A DNA stretch of 64,000 nucleotides. It comes from Pomacea canaliculata. Taxonomy: Eukaryota; Mollusca; Gastropoda; Architaenioglossa; Ampullariidae. The notes beneath the pieces were generated by a model that did not search any database, had not been told where the DNA came from, and worked only from the letters and a program-made list of their open reading frames with translations. Where the stretch lies: contig NC_037599.1 in assembly GCF_003073045.1 (NCBI RefSeq), positions 5,282,247-5,346,246 of the forward strand, read 5' to 3'. Each line of letters opens with the position of its first letter. Positions within the stretch are counted from its first letter, which is position 1. Shown in pieces: positions 48,001-61,935 of the stretch. The position numbers and the translations under genes were made by a program.

Positions 48001-49854
48001 AATTTAGTCCCTCACCCCCTTGACTGCTAGCTATCTCCTACGTGCAATCTACATTCCCGGTTTTCAAACATTTCCAGAAGAGTACCACTTTCGAAAATTC
48101 GAAATGACCAAGTACTGCCTCCCAACCTTACTCCCTACGAAAAGTATATATACTAGTCTAGGTTTTATATACTCATGGTCCTCGCGTACCACCCGTCATA
48201 CCTTCGCGTACCACAGTTTGAAATCAGGGGATCGACACCATGCATTCAAAGACACCCACCCACCAATCCACCGACCGACCCATCAGCCTCACCCCACACA
48301 CGTGCACAACCGAGTGTAGTGCTGTGTGTATATGTCAACAACCTTTCGGGGTCAGCAGTCTTTTTCAAGAAAGCACGTTAACAAAAGCATTGCCTACTTA
48401 AATCTCAAGAGGCCTTGGTAAAATCGCCTACAGAGATAGAGACCTCGGAGGCGAGAGATCCGGAGGTACGTTCCGCGTGAAATGTAGTTCGGTCTTATAA
48501 ACGAGCCTTTGGCATAAGCCGTGTCTTCACATGGCCTCAAACGAACGGACTCGCAATGAGTAAGATGAGGTTCGTTTTCGCTTACCCCGTGGATGGCTTC
48601 ATAGGACCTTTACAGTGTTTGATCGGCTTACCTGAAAGCCACGCCACCTTTCCACTAGCGGTGGAAAAATAAAAGCTGGCTACCTTGCTTCAAGCAGGTC
48701 CACGTACTTCACGAAATCCACCCCGGGTGCACAATAGCTCTGATTAAAGCGCTCCGCCTAGGTGTTTTGTCGGTCCGTCCTCTTCCCTTCTCATCATTAG
48801 CAGACTTCTTTACGTGATTACAGGTGGGCTGGACACACCGCCTGCACCCTCCCTGAGAGGGCGGGAGGGTAAAAAAGGGCACGTGATGTAGCACGAGCGG
48901 AGGGCCTATGCAATGTCTTTGAAGACACATCAGAGATCAGTCAAACCACACTTGACAGTCAACTGTGGGGCCGATCTTCCTGTCCACAATCGTTTCCGCC
49001 CAGAACCTTAATTGCAACCATCGCGACTGAAGAATAAGATTTAGTCGGTTGATCTTGTGCGTTTTGTGATCTGCTTCTCCAGGCACACGCCCTCCATGAA
49101 GGGTTTAACCAACAGGTGCATCGAGCGCCCCTCCCTCCAACTCTCCTCTTAAAAAAAAAAAACTGATGGTGGTGGGGGAGTGTTCATTTTGCATTCCTTC
49201 GTCCGCTGATGGCGTGCTTGCGTATACAGGAAATGCTTCGTATATCGTAAGCGAAGACGGAAATCTTTCACATCTTGGTGTTGGGCGGAAAAAAGGAGGA
49301 AATGAGACATCAGCATTTAGACCGTGAAGGGCATTCGGCATCTTTGCAACAATCTTGATGTCATGTTGGGATGACTGTTTAATTAGAAAACTGGCAAGTC
49401 ACCGTGATCCGGTATTGTTTCATTTATTTGAGTCATGATCATCTAGGTGCTTACCCACACGATGCGATAAAATATAAGCAATCAATTTAAGATTTTAAAT
49501 GCATTTTAAATCGTTGACTTAAAAATTGTTTTAAACCAACGGTTAAGGTCTCTCGATGTTGGCAGGAATGTACAGATTATATATCACAGACTCGGTTGTC
49601 GCGACCAGCGTTCCCAAGATGATCACATTGTAGGCACAGGGAGGCTGAGGGAGAAACACGGAAAAGCTCACAGTCGAAGAAGGCACAGGGAGGCTGTCGC
49701 AGTCCTAATTACATACAGGAGTAGGTCTGTACACCGCACAGTTAATAAACATGTCAACTAAAAGCACATATACATGCACGCACACACAATTACAATCTGA
49801 CCCCTTTACCAACTAACACGCGCGTGACTTCAGAGGGTTTTTTTTTTAATTTGC

Positions 49855-49985
49855 TCCTTGTGTGTGTGTGAGAGAGTTAGTGTGTAAGAGAGTTTGTGTA
49901 TGAGAGAGAGAGAGCCTGAGAAAGAAATTGGTTGAGTGAGAAAGAGAGTTTGTGTGTGAGAGAGAGAGAGAGTTTGTGTGTGTGT
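49855..49985. repeat. GT/GA microsatellite cluster
   Basis: Alternating gtgtgtgtgagagag and gagagagagtttgtgtgtg blocks, partly periodic at 30-40 bases. It yields open frames of Ser/His/Thr-rich peptides on the minus strand that are not genes. Confidence 0.7.
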
Positions 49986-52900
49986 TACGAGAGTAATACA
50001 CACCCCCTACGTTCGTCACATCCATTTTCCCACATTTCGTCCGCACAAGTTGGCTCAAGATGTGGACTGGTATGAGACCAGGGGATGGTGCTGGTGTTGT
50101 GGAAAGGGTTGGTGGTGGTGTTGTGGTGGTGGTAGTGGGGCGTGCTGATGACGCGTCACCACTGCCGACCCGTCTTCACGTACGAGCGCGGCTGTAATCA
50201 GCCAGCGCGCTGTCGGGGACCCACGCCGCCAGACGTAGTTCAGCCAACCCTCCGCCGCAGTAGATGCACGACGCTAACCCCACGCTGGTGCCAACTCTCT
50301 CCTCCTCACCCCCAACCCCCTTACACGTTACTAGGCTGAGGGGAGGGGCAGATCACTGGTACGTGTCTCGCTGTGCACATGGCGTGACTCACGCGCACCG
50401 GGCGCGAAGAAGACTCGCCAGCAGGACACTTTTTATGTAACGTCGGCTCGCGTGTGTAACGTTCCAGCTACGTGCACGCTTTGCCAAGCAGCCGAGCTGC
50501 AAGTTCGAGGGATCTTTTGATTGCAGACGACAGCTGGGGATTGAATAAGCACGATCGTGCACACGAACCTTCGCGCGAGTTCACCTTTGACCAGATTTGA
50601 CAAGTGCTTTGACTTTTGAATCTCCGCATTCAACGGGTTGTATATATGTGTAAGTCAAGTTCCCGGACCAGGATCAGTCTTCGTGTGTGAGAAATCGTCG
50701 AGCGCTGGTGAACTTCATCGGGAGTGTCTGAGAGACAGCTGACGCATTCACCCGAACGAAGACTACACCTCATTGTTCTCTTGATTTGTAAAGTGCTCGC
50801 CAAGCTTCATCCCCCGTGTAAACCGGATGTCGCTTAACGAGTTTCAAAGAAGCGGGTTTGACCAAAGGTAAAGCATGTTAGATGAATCACCGTGCTGTAA
50901 ACAACTGACACGGAAAATAAGGCCTTTTATTTATATACACTGCCAGCCCACAGGTGAGAAGGCAAGGAGCTGCACCTCTTGATAGTCAGAGCACTCAGCA
51001 CTGTAACAACCTCCCTTCGCAACAAAGGATCGCCGTCCGTTGAGTCTCTTACTACGTCTTGCTACGTCTCTGTGTACGGTCACCGGAACAGGTGTGCGTC
51101 ACGTGAAAAGTGCAACACACAGGTCTCGCTTGAATCAACTGCGCACCGAGTTTCCTACAAACCAGCTGATGAATGGCACAACTGTGCAGCTTGTTCCGGA
51201 CAACATCTCATCTCAACAAAGGGGAAGCAGATCCTGTGGAGCTTGAGCTCGTTTAAGTTGTGATGATCGTAAAATTCAAGTGAAAGGATTTTTTTCACGT
51301 TTTGTTTTCACCCACCAGGACCTGCGGCCGCCTAAAGACTTGTCAACAACAGAGATTTAGACACCCGTGCTATGACAGATTGGGGTACGAGGTTGGCGGT
51401 GTGACTGACCCTCGCCAAGTGTTATTGGGGAACGTCGCAGGTGTCGGGGCTGGTGCTGCCCCTTCTGGCGTATTTGACTGACTGCCAGTGGTGTCTGTCC
51501 CTATGTCCTAACGTAGTGATGTCACTGTACACAACTGGTACACAGCCCGCCTGACAGAGAAAGGGGTCAGGTCGCGTACCTTAGTGGTAAAACGACCCCA
51601 ACGACACGGCAGCACAGTGTTGGATAACAGGACGTAACAAAGAACCGCCGACCCTGGAGAGCTGCATTTACGACAGTCCCCTTCGGCGGTGTGCAGGTAG
51701 GCATGTTATCTTTCGTCTACGCCTCCTTGCTTCATTTATTAAAGCTGTCGGATATAAGCATACGACCTTTCTTAGCACTTTCCCTCTTATATATCCTATC
51801 CTCGCAAACTCTCGGCAACTGCGATACTTAGTGAGAGCTGACGTAAGTGACTGGTGGGTGGTGTGCTGACTGGGCCTGGGTAATCCTCCTGACACAGTCT
51901 TAGTGAGGACTGCCAATGCTTTATTTATTTCTTCTCAAGAGTGGGAGAGACGCATGAGAATTAATGTGTCAGGGACTGGTAGCTGTCGGTGATGACATCA
52001 GGCCATGTATTCATACCAGCGACTGAAATTAATGCAGCACTTAATTGTTATCTGTCTAATTAAAAGCAGACTGTTGAAAACTTGAAACAAGACTCGTTTC
52101 AGGTTGGAGATGAAGAGGGAATGTGTGAGGAGAAGTGAGGGGGGAGTTACCTTAACACGTCTGACAATTATTTCAGATGCTAAAAGAATATTTTTGAGGA
52201 TTCATGAAATGGATGAGGATACACTGGGTTCTGAATAAAGTGTTGTCTGACAGTTATAGGATATATACATATATGCTGAAATTTAAGAAGATTATTAAAA
52301 TAATGTTTTGAGTATACATTCTTAAATTGTTTGAGATTTATAATCATGCATTTATGAGACACATTGTTTTGAAATACAGTTTGTTTTGAGGCAGCTGAAC
52401 ACAATTTCTGTACAATCTGTATTCATTCTGCAAAACATGTGTATGTTAAACATAAAGCCAAACTAAGAGCGTTTCATGTCTGTTAAATGGTCCATGCACT
52501 TTGTGGGAACTGATGTTGCCATCCTGACTTCTGATTTCAGAGGTCATCACCACTCGAGATCACGATGACAAGAAGTTGGTTGGAGGTACTAGCAGGTATG
52601 CCAAGGTTAGCAAAGAAACACCATGTCATTCTCCTCATCTGTCACTGGCTCGTACTTTAGCAAATATTCTTTATTTTTTTAAACCTTACAGCTCAGTGGT
52701 TGCATCACAACAAAAAAGGTCCCGTGAAAACAAACTCAGTAAATGATGCCTAGTAATTGCTGCTGTTAGCTTGAGCACATAATATGGTGAGGAAGGGATG
52801 AAATACCTCGAGTGCCAATGGATTAAATGCTCGCTGGCTTTGTGACAAAGGGCGATAGTTTTACATAAACGGCGCTGGCGCTGTCACATACGACTTTCAT

Positions 52901-53033
52901 TTGCATGCAAGCAGCGAGTGAGCGCGCGCCAGATAGAGAGGTGTCACGTGACTTTGTTCATCCTGTGAACACATTTCCACGAAGAGCTTGTGTTTTGTCC
53001 TCCCCGCAGACTGACCGCGACAACGCCGTAGCA

Positions 53034-53315
53034 ATGGACGCGAGGGTGGCCGCCGTGCTGGCCAAGGATGTCGGGTGTTCAGACCTCCACCCGTTGAACA
53101 CCGCGGACCCCATTGAGCTGTCCAACGCCTGTCGGGCCTTCTACCAGACCCGCCTGCAGACGGCGCGCTCCTTGAAGGAGAAGTGGGGCACGGGGACTTA
53201 CATCAACACCAACAACAACCTCCGCCATGGCCAGGGCGACGGCAGCGACACCGCGAGCAGATCCAAGAAAAAAAGCTCCATTGACGTTGCCATAGAGACC
53301 TTGAAGAAAGAAATG
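53034..53315 (+). CDS. FAM89-like (leucine repeat adapter protein) first coding exon, partial gene
   Basis: A good acceptor (tgttttgtcctccccgcag, ending 53009) is followed by 24 untranslated bases, the ATG at 53034 and 94 codons to a donor gtaggt at 53316. The protein begins MDARVAAVLAKDVGCSDLH and ends with KKKSSIDVAIETLKKEM. The last segment matches the conserved helix of FAM89A/B, (L/I)D-x-A-(L/I)-x-x-L-(R/K)-K-E-M, which in that family continues VGLRQLDMSLL in the next exon; here too the break falls after KEM. A Ser/Lys linker precedes it. Relatives LURAP1 and FAM167 have a similar start of the coiled coil and are the alternatives. FAM89B acts as an adapter in cytoskeletal signalling; function here is inferred. 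The next exon was not found in the remaining 10.7 kb. Confidence 0.55.
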
Positions 53316-56300
53316 GTAGGTTTTTTGTAGCTTAATCATATTTCTGCAGGTATATCACAGTCTGTGGTGTCTGTTTACAGGGCTGGCTGCTTTGCCGTGA
53401 TGTAGTCTTAGCTGCTGACTCGGCTTGAAATACTTATCTCCCCCTTACTCACATGGTCTCTTTCTAAGGGAGGTGATTTACATCTGTTTTTCTCGTAATC
53501 TCTCAGTTTTATCTATCGCTCTCTCATTCTTTCTCTCTCTCTGTCCTTTTTTCCCATCTCAGTCTCTCACTCTTTCGCAGTCTTTGTCATCTCAGTCTCT
53601 CTTTCTGTCTCTCGCTTTTTGTGAATCTCAGTCTCTTGCTTACCTTCAATCCTTCTCTCTTAATTTTAGCCTTTCGCGTTTTTTTCCTCCGTCAGTTTTT
53701 CTCTTTGTCTCAGTTTCGCGTCCGTCCTATCATTACCTCCTCCCCTCATGCATAGATTTACATACATGTCATCTTGTGTGCTCGTGCACAACGCACGCGA
53801 AGATATGAACGCGCATGTATTTGGAATCCGTTTATTTTCCTCAACTTTTTCTCCTCTTTTTTGTCGTTACCTCACTCGTTCATCCTCATATTCTTTGTCT
53901 TTTCTCATTCTTTTATCCTGCTGCGATTTCTTTTCTTCGTTCAGCTCATCGACGTGTCATGAACATTTAAGGATAAAATAAACCAAGGTAATCACCATCT
54001 TTTAAGGCTGTAAGCAAACCTTAATGATCTCGTACAGAGGATGGAGTAGAACAGAGGGTTGGCCCATCTTAACATCCTGTCAGCAGGAGCTTTAAACACG
54101 ACACCGCCGCTCCCTCCCTTCTCCAAGTTGAACACACTGGAATGTTGAATGAGACCTGGGCTGTAACCGCAGTTTTCACATAAAGAACACGAGGAGGACG
54201 ATGAAAGTGCCTGGATGCTAGAACTTTGGCTAACAAACTTTTCTTTCTGGTCTTACTCGCCAGGCTGATGATGTAGACCCCAGCTTGTCTGGAAGGGAGG
54301 GAAGCGCGGGGTACAGGGTACAGCTTGAGACAGGGTGCTCGCTCTAGATGCGTGCGCCACCTACAGTCGGAATGTCTGTACTATACGCCCCTCCTGTTTC
54401 CGGTCTGTTGGTGAGAGAGCGCTCCCCACCCCCATTCTCCCCGAGATATCAGAGTGGCCGTTTCATTGAGAAACATGTGTAAGTAGCTACCGTTAGATAG
54501 AGTGCTTGGTCTTGACACGCGCACCACTCACACCCGGAATGTCTGTTAGTAGCTACCATGCTGAATACCATCTCGGAGTGGGAAGTGGGTCAATCTTCAA
54601 GGGGTTGGTCGGTCAAAATGGTTATTGCTGATTTCGCTTTTCACTGACCTACGTGGGACGTAGTAAATTCTAGGAATAATCCGCTTTCCTAACAACTTTG
54701 GTGAGTGGCGAACTCAGTCATTCGATTAGCATGGAAGGAGCACTGTGTACAGTTGACTAGCTGTTTATCTGTAAGTGGAACAATTGTCATGAGAACAGTA
54801 AACTTATTCTCATATTTTCTCTAAGTGTCATGCTGGCACGCGCGCGTACACACACACACTAATCCTTGCTCCTGTCTATTCTAGTCCTGGTCACCATCAA
54901 AGTGGTGAGGGTGCGAAACTCAGATTTCCTGAGACCGGAAAGCATCGGAAGGGGAAAGATTGGAGCCACGTGACCACTCATTGCAGGTAGCGGACATCAC
55001 AGTTCACGCTGTGCTAGAGCGCATGCGCAGACGGAACACGTGGGTCCACTAAGTCCGAGGAGCCAGGCAAAGCGCACAGTCTGTGTACAATGAAGCGCCA
55101 TCTGGTTGGGGAGGATATGTTTGGGGTTGAGGTGTGGGGCTTCCTTGTCTTGCCCAGAAATATGGAGGAAAACCTAAACAGACGGGAAGGGGTAGGAAGC
55201 AGAGACAGATGAGGAGGGAAGGCGATGGAGTAGGTTTGTGAGCTGTGTTCAGTGTCGGCACGTGAGTTAAATCAACAACAAGGGGCCATAATCTGATGTC
55301 TTGATATTGACTTTCCTTAACCTCCCCACCCCCTAAAAGGAGGTGCATTTAAAAAGCGACAAACAGCTAAAAACATGCATACTAAAAGCATCAACACCAA
55401 TAAAAAGATGAATGTTAAAAACAACAAAATCACAACAAAGGTACATGCTGACAAAACAACAGGATGCATGCTAATACAACAAACACAAAGAAGAAAGAAA
55501 CGAAAATTCACATGCATGCGTGTCTTTAGTTTTTTTTTTTCACCCGCGCATCTCGGCTACGACTATGCTAATCAGTGGGGAGCAGGAGACGGGGGGGGGG
55601 GGTGGTGAGCTGGGAGGGGGATAGCTGGCAGTAACATGATCCAGTGGTGTGAGTGGCTCGTGCTGTCCGCGCCACGTTTGAGAGGATTGTACGCCAGCAC
55701 GTGCAGACTGGTCGACTCTCGACTAAGTGCATCTGCATTGGCTTCAGAGGCAAGACCGATCCAAATAACTGCAAACAGACATTTCCTACATTGAATTTCG
55801 TGGCACTAAATGAATTCCTAAGAGCCAATGCTTGTAACTGAAATGGCTGCATCTTAGATCTCTCCCCATCCCTCTCCGTCTGTATCTCCGTCCCCACCCA
55901 CCCCTTTCTCTCTTCTAACTCTAACCTTCTCTCTCTCTGTAAATCTTTCTTTTTTGTTTGAAAGTGTAGGAGTGAGAGAACAAGAGAATCCAGCGGAAAG
56001 ATATTAAAAAAGATTGAGAGAGATAAAGTTAACTGAATGTTATAAGAGAGTGACAACGAGAGGACGTGGAGAGACATCTGGTGGAAATGCGCTGAAGTGA
56101 TTGTAATATTTCAAATACAATTGACAGCAATGGAAAAACTGAGCGTGCCTCCTGACTTTACCCTCGGGAACACAAACACGCTTCATCTTCTTCCCGTTAG
56201 TTGAACTTTAACCCAGAAACACGACTGCGCAGTTCTTTACCTCTCTCCTCCCCGGTACCCGCTCAAACTCCTCTGTCCGGCCAGACTGACCGAGCCTCGC

Positions 56301-59300
56301 ACCCCTCTGGATCCACAAACTGGCATGGCAGACAGCATGGCTTTCTCAGAAGGCGGGGGAAAAAACAACGGAAATGAAAAGCATTCCTGGCTGGCCGAGC
56401 TGCATTTCCACCAGGTACTCCACGGCGCAGGTAAAATGCAAATGTCAGGTGCTGTCGACCCTTGTTGAGTCAGGTGTTGCTAGTGTCCGGCCGTCGAACC
56501 GACCTGTTTTTTGTCGTGACCCTTGACACTTGACCTTTGTAGCAGCCACTGGTACGTACAGCCACTGAACACAAACGTACAGTGTATAGATGTGAAGTGT
56601 CCACAATTGACTTTTTAACAGTATGTTTAGGAGAGGGAAGAACTGATGGATGACTGGGTAGCTGTATACTGAGCAAACTTACCGGTCGTTAGCTTATTTA
56701 ACAAGTTTGTGCCGTGACTGAGCAGAGGTTTGTTTAGCTATTTTTTAGACGAAGAATTGTCAAAGCTGTCTTAATTAAATACTCAGAATAATAAGAAGTG
56801 AAACGCACTTGTGTATAAACATCGGACAACATGACGGAGACATGTTTAGAACAGTATGTACATGGTTGGCCAGGTAGAAATTCACAAGCTAGATACAAAA
56901 TGTAGAGAACGACCAAGAATAGCTAAAAGATAAATTCCTAGAAAAAACTGGAATAATGCTGAAACTACATTAAAACTAAAAAAAAAACAACAACAAATGA
57001 CGCAAAACAATAAAATAAAACTGCTAATAAACACAAATGTAAAATTAAACAAAAAACAAAAAAAACCCAATAAAATGAAACAACGAATAAAACGGAGAGA
57101 TTACTGAGCACATTTGGTAAAAAAAATCAAACTAGGGAGGAAGAGGAAGGGGGCGTTGTGAGCGGCCCACGTGATGTAATTATAGATTAGCTCACTGTGT
57201 TGTCGGTTTTCTCAAGTCAGCGAGACCTGCCTTAATGACCACATGGTGGTGGTGGGGTGAGGATGGAGGAGGAGCAGCGATGTAGAAGCAGACGGCATTG
57301 TTCAGACGAGGGGAGGGGATGCTGCAGCACGACTCGCTGGCTGTCGCGTGTGAACGGAGATGAGATTTCACACAGTGGACGAAGGGGGTGATCGACTTTT
57401 TTCGGATGTCTTGCTTCCTGTCTACGTGCGTCCGTGAGCATGCTTGCATAACGTACGCACTCATCCCATCTGCTCACACACACACACGCACACACGCAGG
57501 AGCACGAGAAGACCGTGTGTGGGTGGGAGAGTGGAGGAGGAGGTAGGCACTGTCCAAGACGTGAGTCATTCCGCGAGACAAAGAAAGAAGTTCTGTTCCT
57601 TCATTGTCTTCATGCAGGACACGTTGATTACGTCACTGGGGCGTCACGTGACCTCACTTTTTTTTCACTCTTTGTCGATCCTTCTCTGACCTAATCCGTA
57701 ATTGTAAAATAAACTTTTGTCTTGTGTCAACACGGAGACCGCTGCTGAACTTGACCTCTCAAAACTCATTTTTGTCGGTGTGTGTTGATGTTATAATGTT
57801 CGCAACATTTAAAAGTCTCAAGACAGCGAGCGGTGTGTGAAGGTGTGGGAGGGTGCTGGGTGATGAGAGACAAAGATTTTAAAGTCAGAAGGGAAGAATT
57901 AAGGGCTTATCGTCCAAGGTCGCACTAAAGGTCTTCGCAAACGCTTGTCAAGAAACCTTACACTGACCAAACATGTTCTTATCCTCCGATACTCTCATAT
58001 AAATCCACCAGAGCCTTTTTATCCGAGTCTCACAGGAATGCATTCTGACAAACCGCAATGAACTCCTTCTGTGTATTTAACTGAGCTGTACTGAATGTTG
58101 CTGAGCATGCTTGTTTTAATTCACATCGCAATCGTTTATTCTCGTTTTACTTTTTTCTCTCGCCATTAAAACTTGACACCCCTTTACCTGACAAAATAAA
58201 ATATCAAAGTTTAGAGCTACTAACAATATCAGAGACATGAACTGCTTAATGGAACTATCCTCATTATCAGTGTTCTGATGACCATTGGTCAGTTGACATC
58301 ACTGGTTGGCATTGTATGTCAGATTTGTTCGTGTACATAACTTGGTTATCTGAACTGTTAATTAAGGATCTACACTTTTTTCTGAAACTTACTAATACAC
58401 CGCTTTTACATCACACATTTTCCCAGATGCTGAAGCTGGGGCCTAAATCGCCTTAACATACATATACACACGTATGTGTAGATATCAAATGCACAGAAAT
58501 TCACCACAGCTGAGATACGAACCAACGACACCCACTCTCACAGTCGTGATACCAAGTAGTTTAGTGGCTGTGACACAAACTTTGCTACAGTTTCTGCTGT
58601 TGTTGCAACTAAATAATAATAATGTCACGCTACATGACAGATAAACTACACAAAATAAATCGAAACAGGAAAATAAAAACTAATGTGAGGATAATTCCAA
58701 GATAAATATTAATAAACCTACCCGGCAAATACCCACCTCCCCACACAGCCCACCCACACCCAAAAACCGCGACGGGCGTGTTTTCTCTTTGCAGAAAAGA
58801 TCGCCGAGACTAGACGCCCTAAACATATGTGTGATAAGGCTACCGAAATATGAGCTCGAGCAATATTTACTTACCTCTTGTGTTTCAAGGCGTGGTGACA
58901 AGGCTTGCCGTGTGAAATAGTTAAAACAACAAGGAAACCTGGGGGTTGCTAATACTGTGATTACCGGCGACTGGGAGGAGAAGTGTCGGGAGGGATGCGA
59001 CTGCCCCCAGTGTGTGTGTCCGAGGGCACAAACTGTAGTTTAAGTTCGAGAGTCTAGCTCAGGTTGTATTAGGAACGTGAGTAATGAGCAAACAAGTTAT
59101 CGCTCGTGGATTCACAGCCAATGTTTGTACAAAGGTATTATCTCCCTCTCTGAGTATGTCTTTTTCTCCATCTGTGTGTGTGTGAAAGAGAAAAAGTGGG
59201 AGAAGATAGATATGTTCTATTTAGACCTCTTTCTTTCATGATTTTGTGTATTTATCGTTTATTTTAATCTTTCACATTTAGTTCTCTTGTTTTTCTTGCT

Positions 59301-61554
59301 ATCCATTAACTCCACATTACATTGTGTCTTGACGAATACAGTAATTGCCAAAGTCAGACCTTTACCTTTGACACCGTCCAATCATATTCCGAATCTTACA
59401 ACAGGAAACAAAGTTCCATCTCTTGGCAAATCTACCCTCAGGTGAGATGTGTGTTGGGGGGTCAAATTCTCCAGATGTTGAACCTTCTGACCGGACGATC
59501 TCCACACTTTGATGCAACCACCGACACAACCGCAGAAGGAGATTATTGGCGTTGAGCGGACATCTTTCCTCCGGTATCATGCAGCCATCCTCCGGTATCA
59601 TCCAGCCAGCGGGCAAATATTAATTAGTGCCGTAGATGAGGCTACAAGAATGCTGAGAGCTCCGGCAGTGACCTCAGACCTGTGTGGTCGCCATGCAGAG
59701 AACAAACAAGACAGAACAAGAGGACATGTTTATGGACGATCGACAGAGTTTGGGAAGAGGGCGCTCATTTGTTTTGTAGCAAAGACCGAATGGACTCAAT
59801 ATTTCTCAAGCAGGATGCAGCGCCGACTGAACTTTTACAAAAACATGGGGAACAAAGAAAGCATTGTCTGCTTACATTGTAATAAACTGTGTGTAGACAA
59901 TGGGACAGCAAACTATTAATAAGAAAGAGATGAGGTGAATGTTCTTCCTTTGTGTGCAGAGCAGGCAAAACTAACCGGAAGCGGGGGTCAGGTGGGCTCC
60001 GTTTTCCCGTAAAAGCATCAGAGTGAGAGAATGTTTGTAAAACAAAAGTTGAGCTTTCTGCCGTTTTTACTGGCTGAACTCTGGCACCAGCCCCGCTTTT
60101 TATGGTCCCTCCGCAAATGTATCATGAGACTGACAGACATCGCAACGAACAGAGGGAGGTGTGGTTGTGTGGTGCAACTCGTTATGGTGTTACCTGCTGC
60201 ACCTGCTGACTCTTTTGTCGACAGTGACGCACCTGCCACACACTGACATGCAACGACACGTGCACACAACGGTACACACTTTCGTTCACAACATTACACA
60301 CACAGAGGAGCAAAAGGACACGAACAAGTATACAGGTAGTTATATATATAGAGAGAGAGAGCAGCGAAAACCACAACAATACACATATTATTCTCGACAT
60401 AAATATGAACTAAAAGGTTTTACAACTTGTAAGAACCTCAGTCTTCATGTGCTCTTAGTGAACCATGGAAGATGGCATCAGCGTTTTCTTCTTTTTTTTT
60501 TTTTCAACTTCGCGAATTCTTTTGCAGAGAGGAAGCGTTCTTGTTACTGGTTCATTTGAATGCCGAGTCTTCCGAGTACACTGGAGGGTTGTTTTTTTGT
60601 GTTTTTCTTTTTTATTATTATTTCAAAGCATCTCTACAGTCTTAGCAGTCTAAATTTAGCTTCAACTACATTTTTCACTGCTTTTCCTCGCGCCGACTGT
60701 AGCGGTAGGAAGTTGGCGGCGATCGCTACATCAGCGCCACATGCCGGTCTGTAGTCGCCGCGTGCTGGGGGTTGTGGAGGGAGGTGACGAGGAGGAGGGT
60801 TGCCGGCAGGTTGGTGCTGATGGATGCTCGTGGCCTCGTCACAAGACGTGGCTTGTGTTCCACACACCATCGCGCGTGCAGAAGGAGAACGCTCTGTGGC
60901 GGCCAGCGCTCGCGGAACGCTCGTGTGACGTGTCAGTAATCGCAGTGCTTCCTGGCTCTCACTTTTTATTATTACTACTTAAAAAAAAAACAATTAAGCT
61001 GTTCGTAAGCTGAACTTCCGCTCTTCTCTCTTCTCCGCCTCCAAAACTTTCCTCCCATTTGTTAACACCCGTTATTGGAAAAAAAAAAAAAACCACTTAC
61101 CTCAACGCTGTGTAGGCTTCCTTGGTGGTCTGACCTGTGTACCTCCATGCTTTATGTTTGCTGCAAACTGTGGTCGGCAGACAGGTGAAAGGCCGTCAGG
61201 CAAGCGAGCTCCTCTCTTTCTGTGTTAAAAGCGTTTCTTACTGTCCTGTAACCGGGTTTTAGGCTGGACATAAATAGTAGCCGACCATTCTTAGAACAAA
61301 TGATGTGCAATTATTGTAAATGTTTCATTTTTTGTGCGGGATGGTTTCTTTCTTTTCAAACACCTATAAAAAAGAAGGTATGTTCTATATTTAGCAAGTT
61401 TTAAATTTTTTTTTTTAGATGGGGCGGAAACAATCTGGGTTTTTGTGTTCTTACATTGATTTACATTATTTGCAGACAGAGAAGGTAAGAGTAAGAGATT
61501 TAAGAACACAGTTGATCTTTCTCCACCTCCACAGAAGATAAGAGATAAATGTAG

Positions 61555-61770
61555 TTGACAGGTCAGACAGAAGTGCATTCTTATTACCTTCATCAGACGG
61601 GAACAGTTCTTTCTCATTTCGCCTGGTCGCGCAGCCTAACGTGCAAACGCTACAGCCACTGTTACATCGCTGCGTATCACTGGTGTGCGAAACACTGCGG
61701 CATTGTAGGAAACAAGAGAGCTGATTGTTCTGCCAACAGTTGCAGGTTTATGCCCTTCTTGATCTTTTTC
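61555..61770 (+). mobile_element. RNase H relic of a non-LTR retrotransposon
   Basis: The plus-strand frame reads WCAKHCGIVGNKRADCSANS at 61681-61740. It matches the W-x-P-x-H-x-G-I-x-G-N-E-x-A-D core of the RNase H domain found in I/Jockey-type LINEs and in some other retroelements. The upstream catalytic D-G-S segment is not recognisable in frame, so only a decayed fragment remains. No terminal structures were seen. Confidence 0.5.
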
Positions 61771-61914
61771 ATCGCATTCCTCGCTCTGGGTGATGCAATT
61801 TTTATCTCAAGCGCTAAAACGAGCGAACTTATGTTTTCACGAGACAGAGTATCGCACAGAAACCGCAATATTCAATTTCGTCGCCTTTTTTTTTCTTTCT
61901 CTCAACCTGGTTGG

Positions 61915-61935
61915 CGCCGTCCTCAACGGCGCCAT
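61915..61935. repeat. Perfect short hairpin
   Basis: ggcgccgt, loop cctca, acggcgcc forms a perfect 8-bp GC-rich stem. It is in noncoding sequence with no T tract immediately after; no role is proposed. Confidence 0.5.

Larger units (their letters stand above)
44663..53009. other. Gene-poor region between transporter B and the FAM89-like exon
   Basis: To about 46.2 kb it is the 3' flank of gene B, partly matching that of gene A. After that I see no gene or conserved domain. There are low-complexity tracts: GT at 45949-45963, GA/GT mixture at 49855-49985, GGT-rich at 50085-50145. A TATA-like tatatatg at 50640-50647 with CG-richer sequence around 50150-50600 and before the exon at 53.0 kb might belong to a promoter and untranslated exon of the next gene; this is a guess. 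The region 52862-52960 also contains atttgcat and cacgtg motifs. Confidence 0.4.

Noticed and set aside
52905..53033. Upstream start extending the FAM89-like protein by 43 residues
   Set aside because: A strong polypyrimidine-CAG acceptor at 53009 separates this part from the exon, and the extension (DREVSRDFVHPVN type) has no family resemblance. The ATG at 53034 is preferred.
55568..56077. 169-codon minus-strand frame rich in Ser and Leu
   Set aside because: It is produced by GA/CT-rich low-complexity sequence (agagagag tracts).
59509..59919. 136-codon open frame
   Set aside because: No recognisable motif, start context or homologous neighbour; codon use looks random. Could not be supported.
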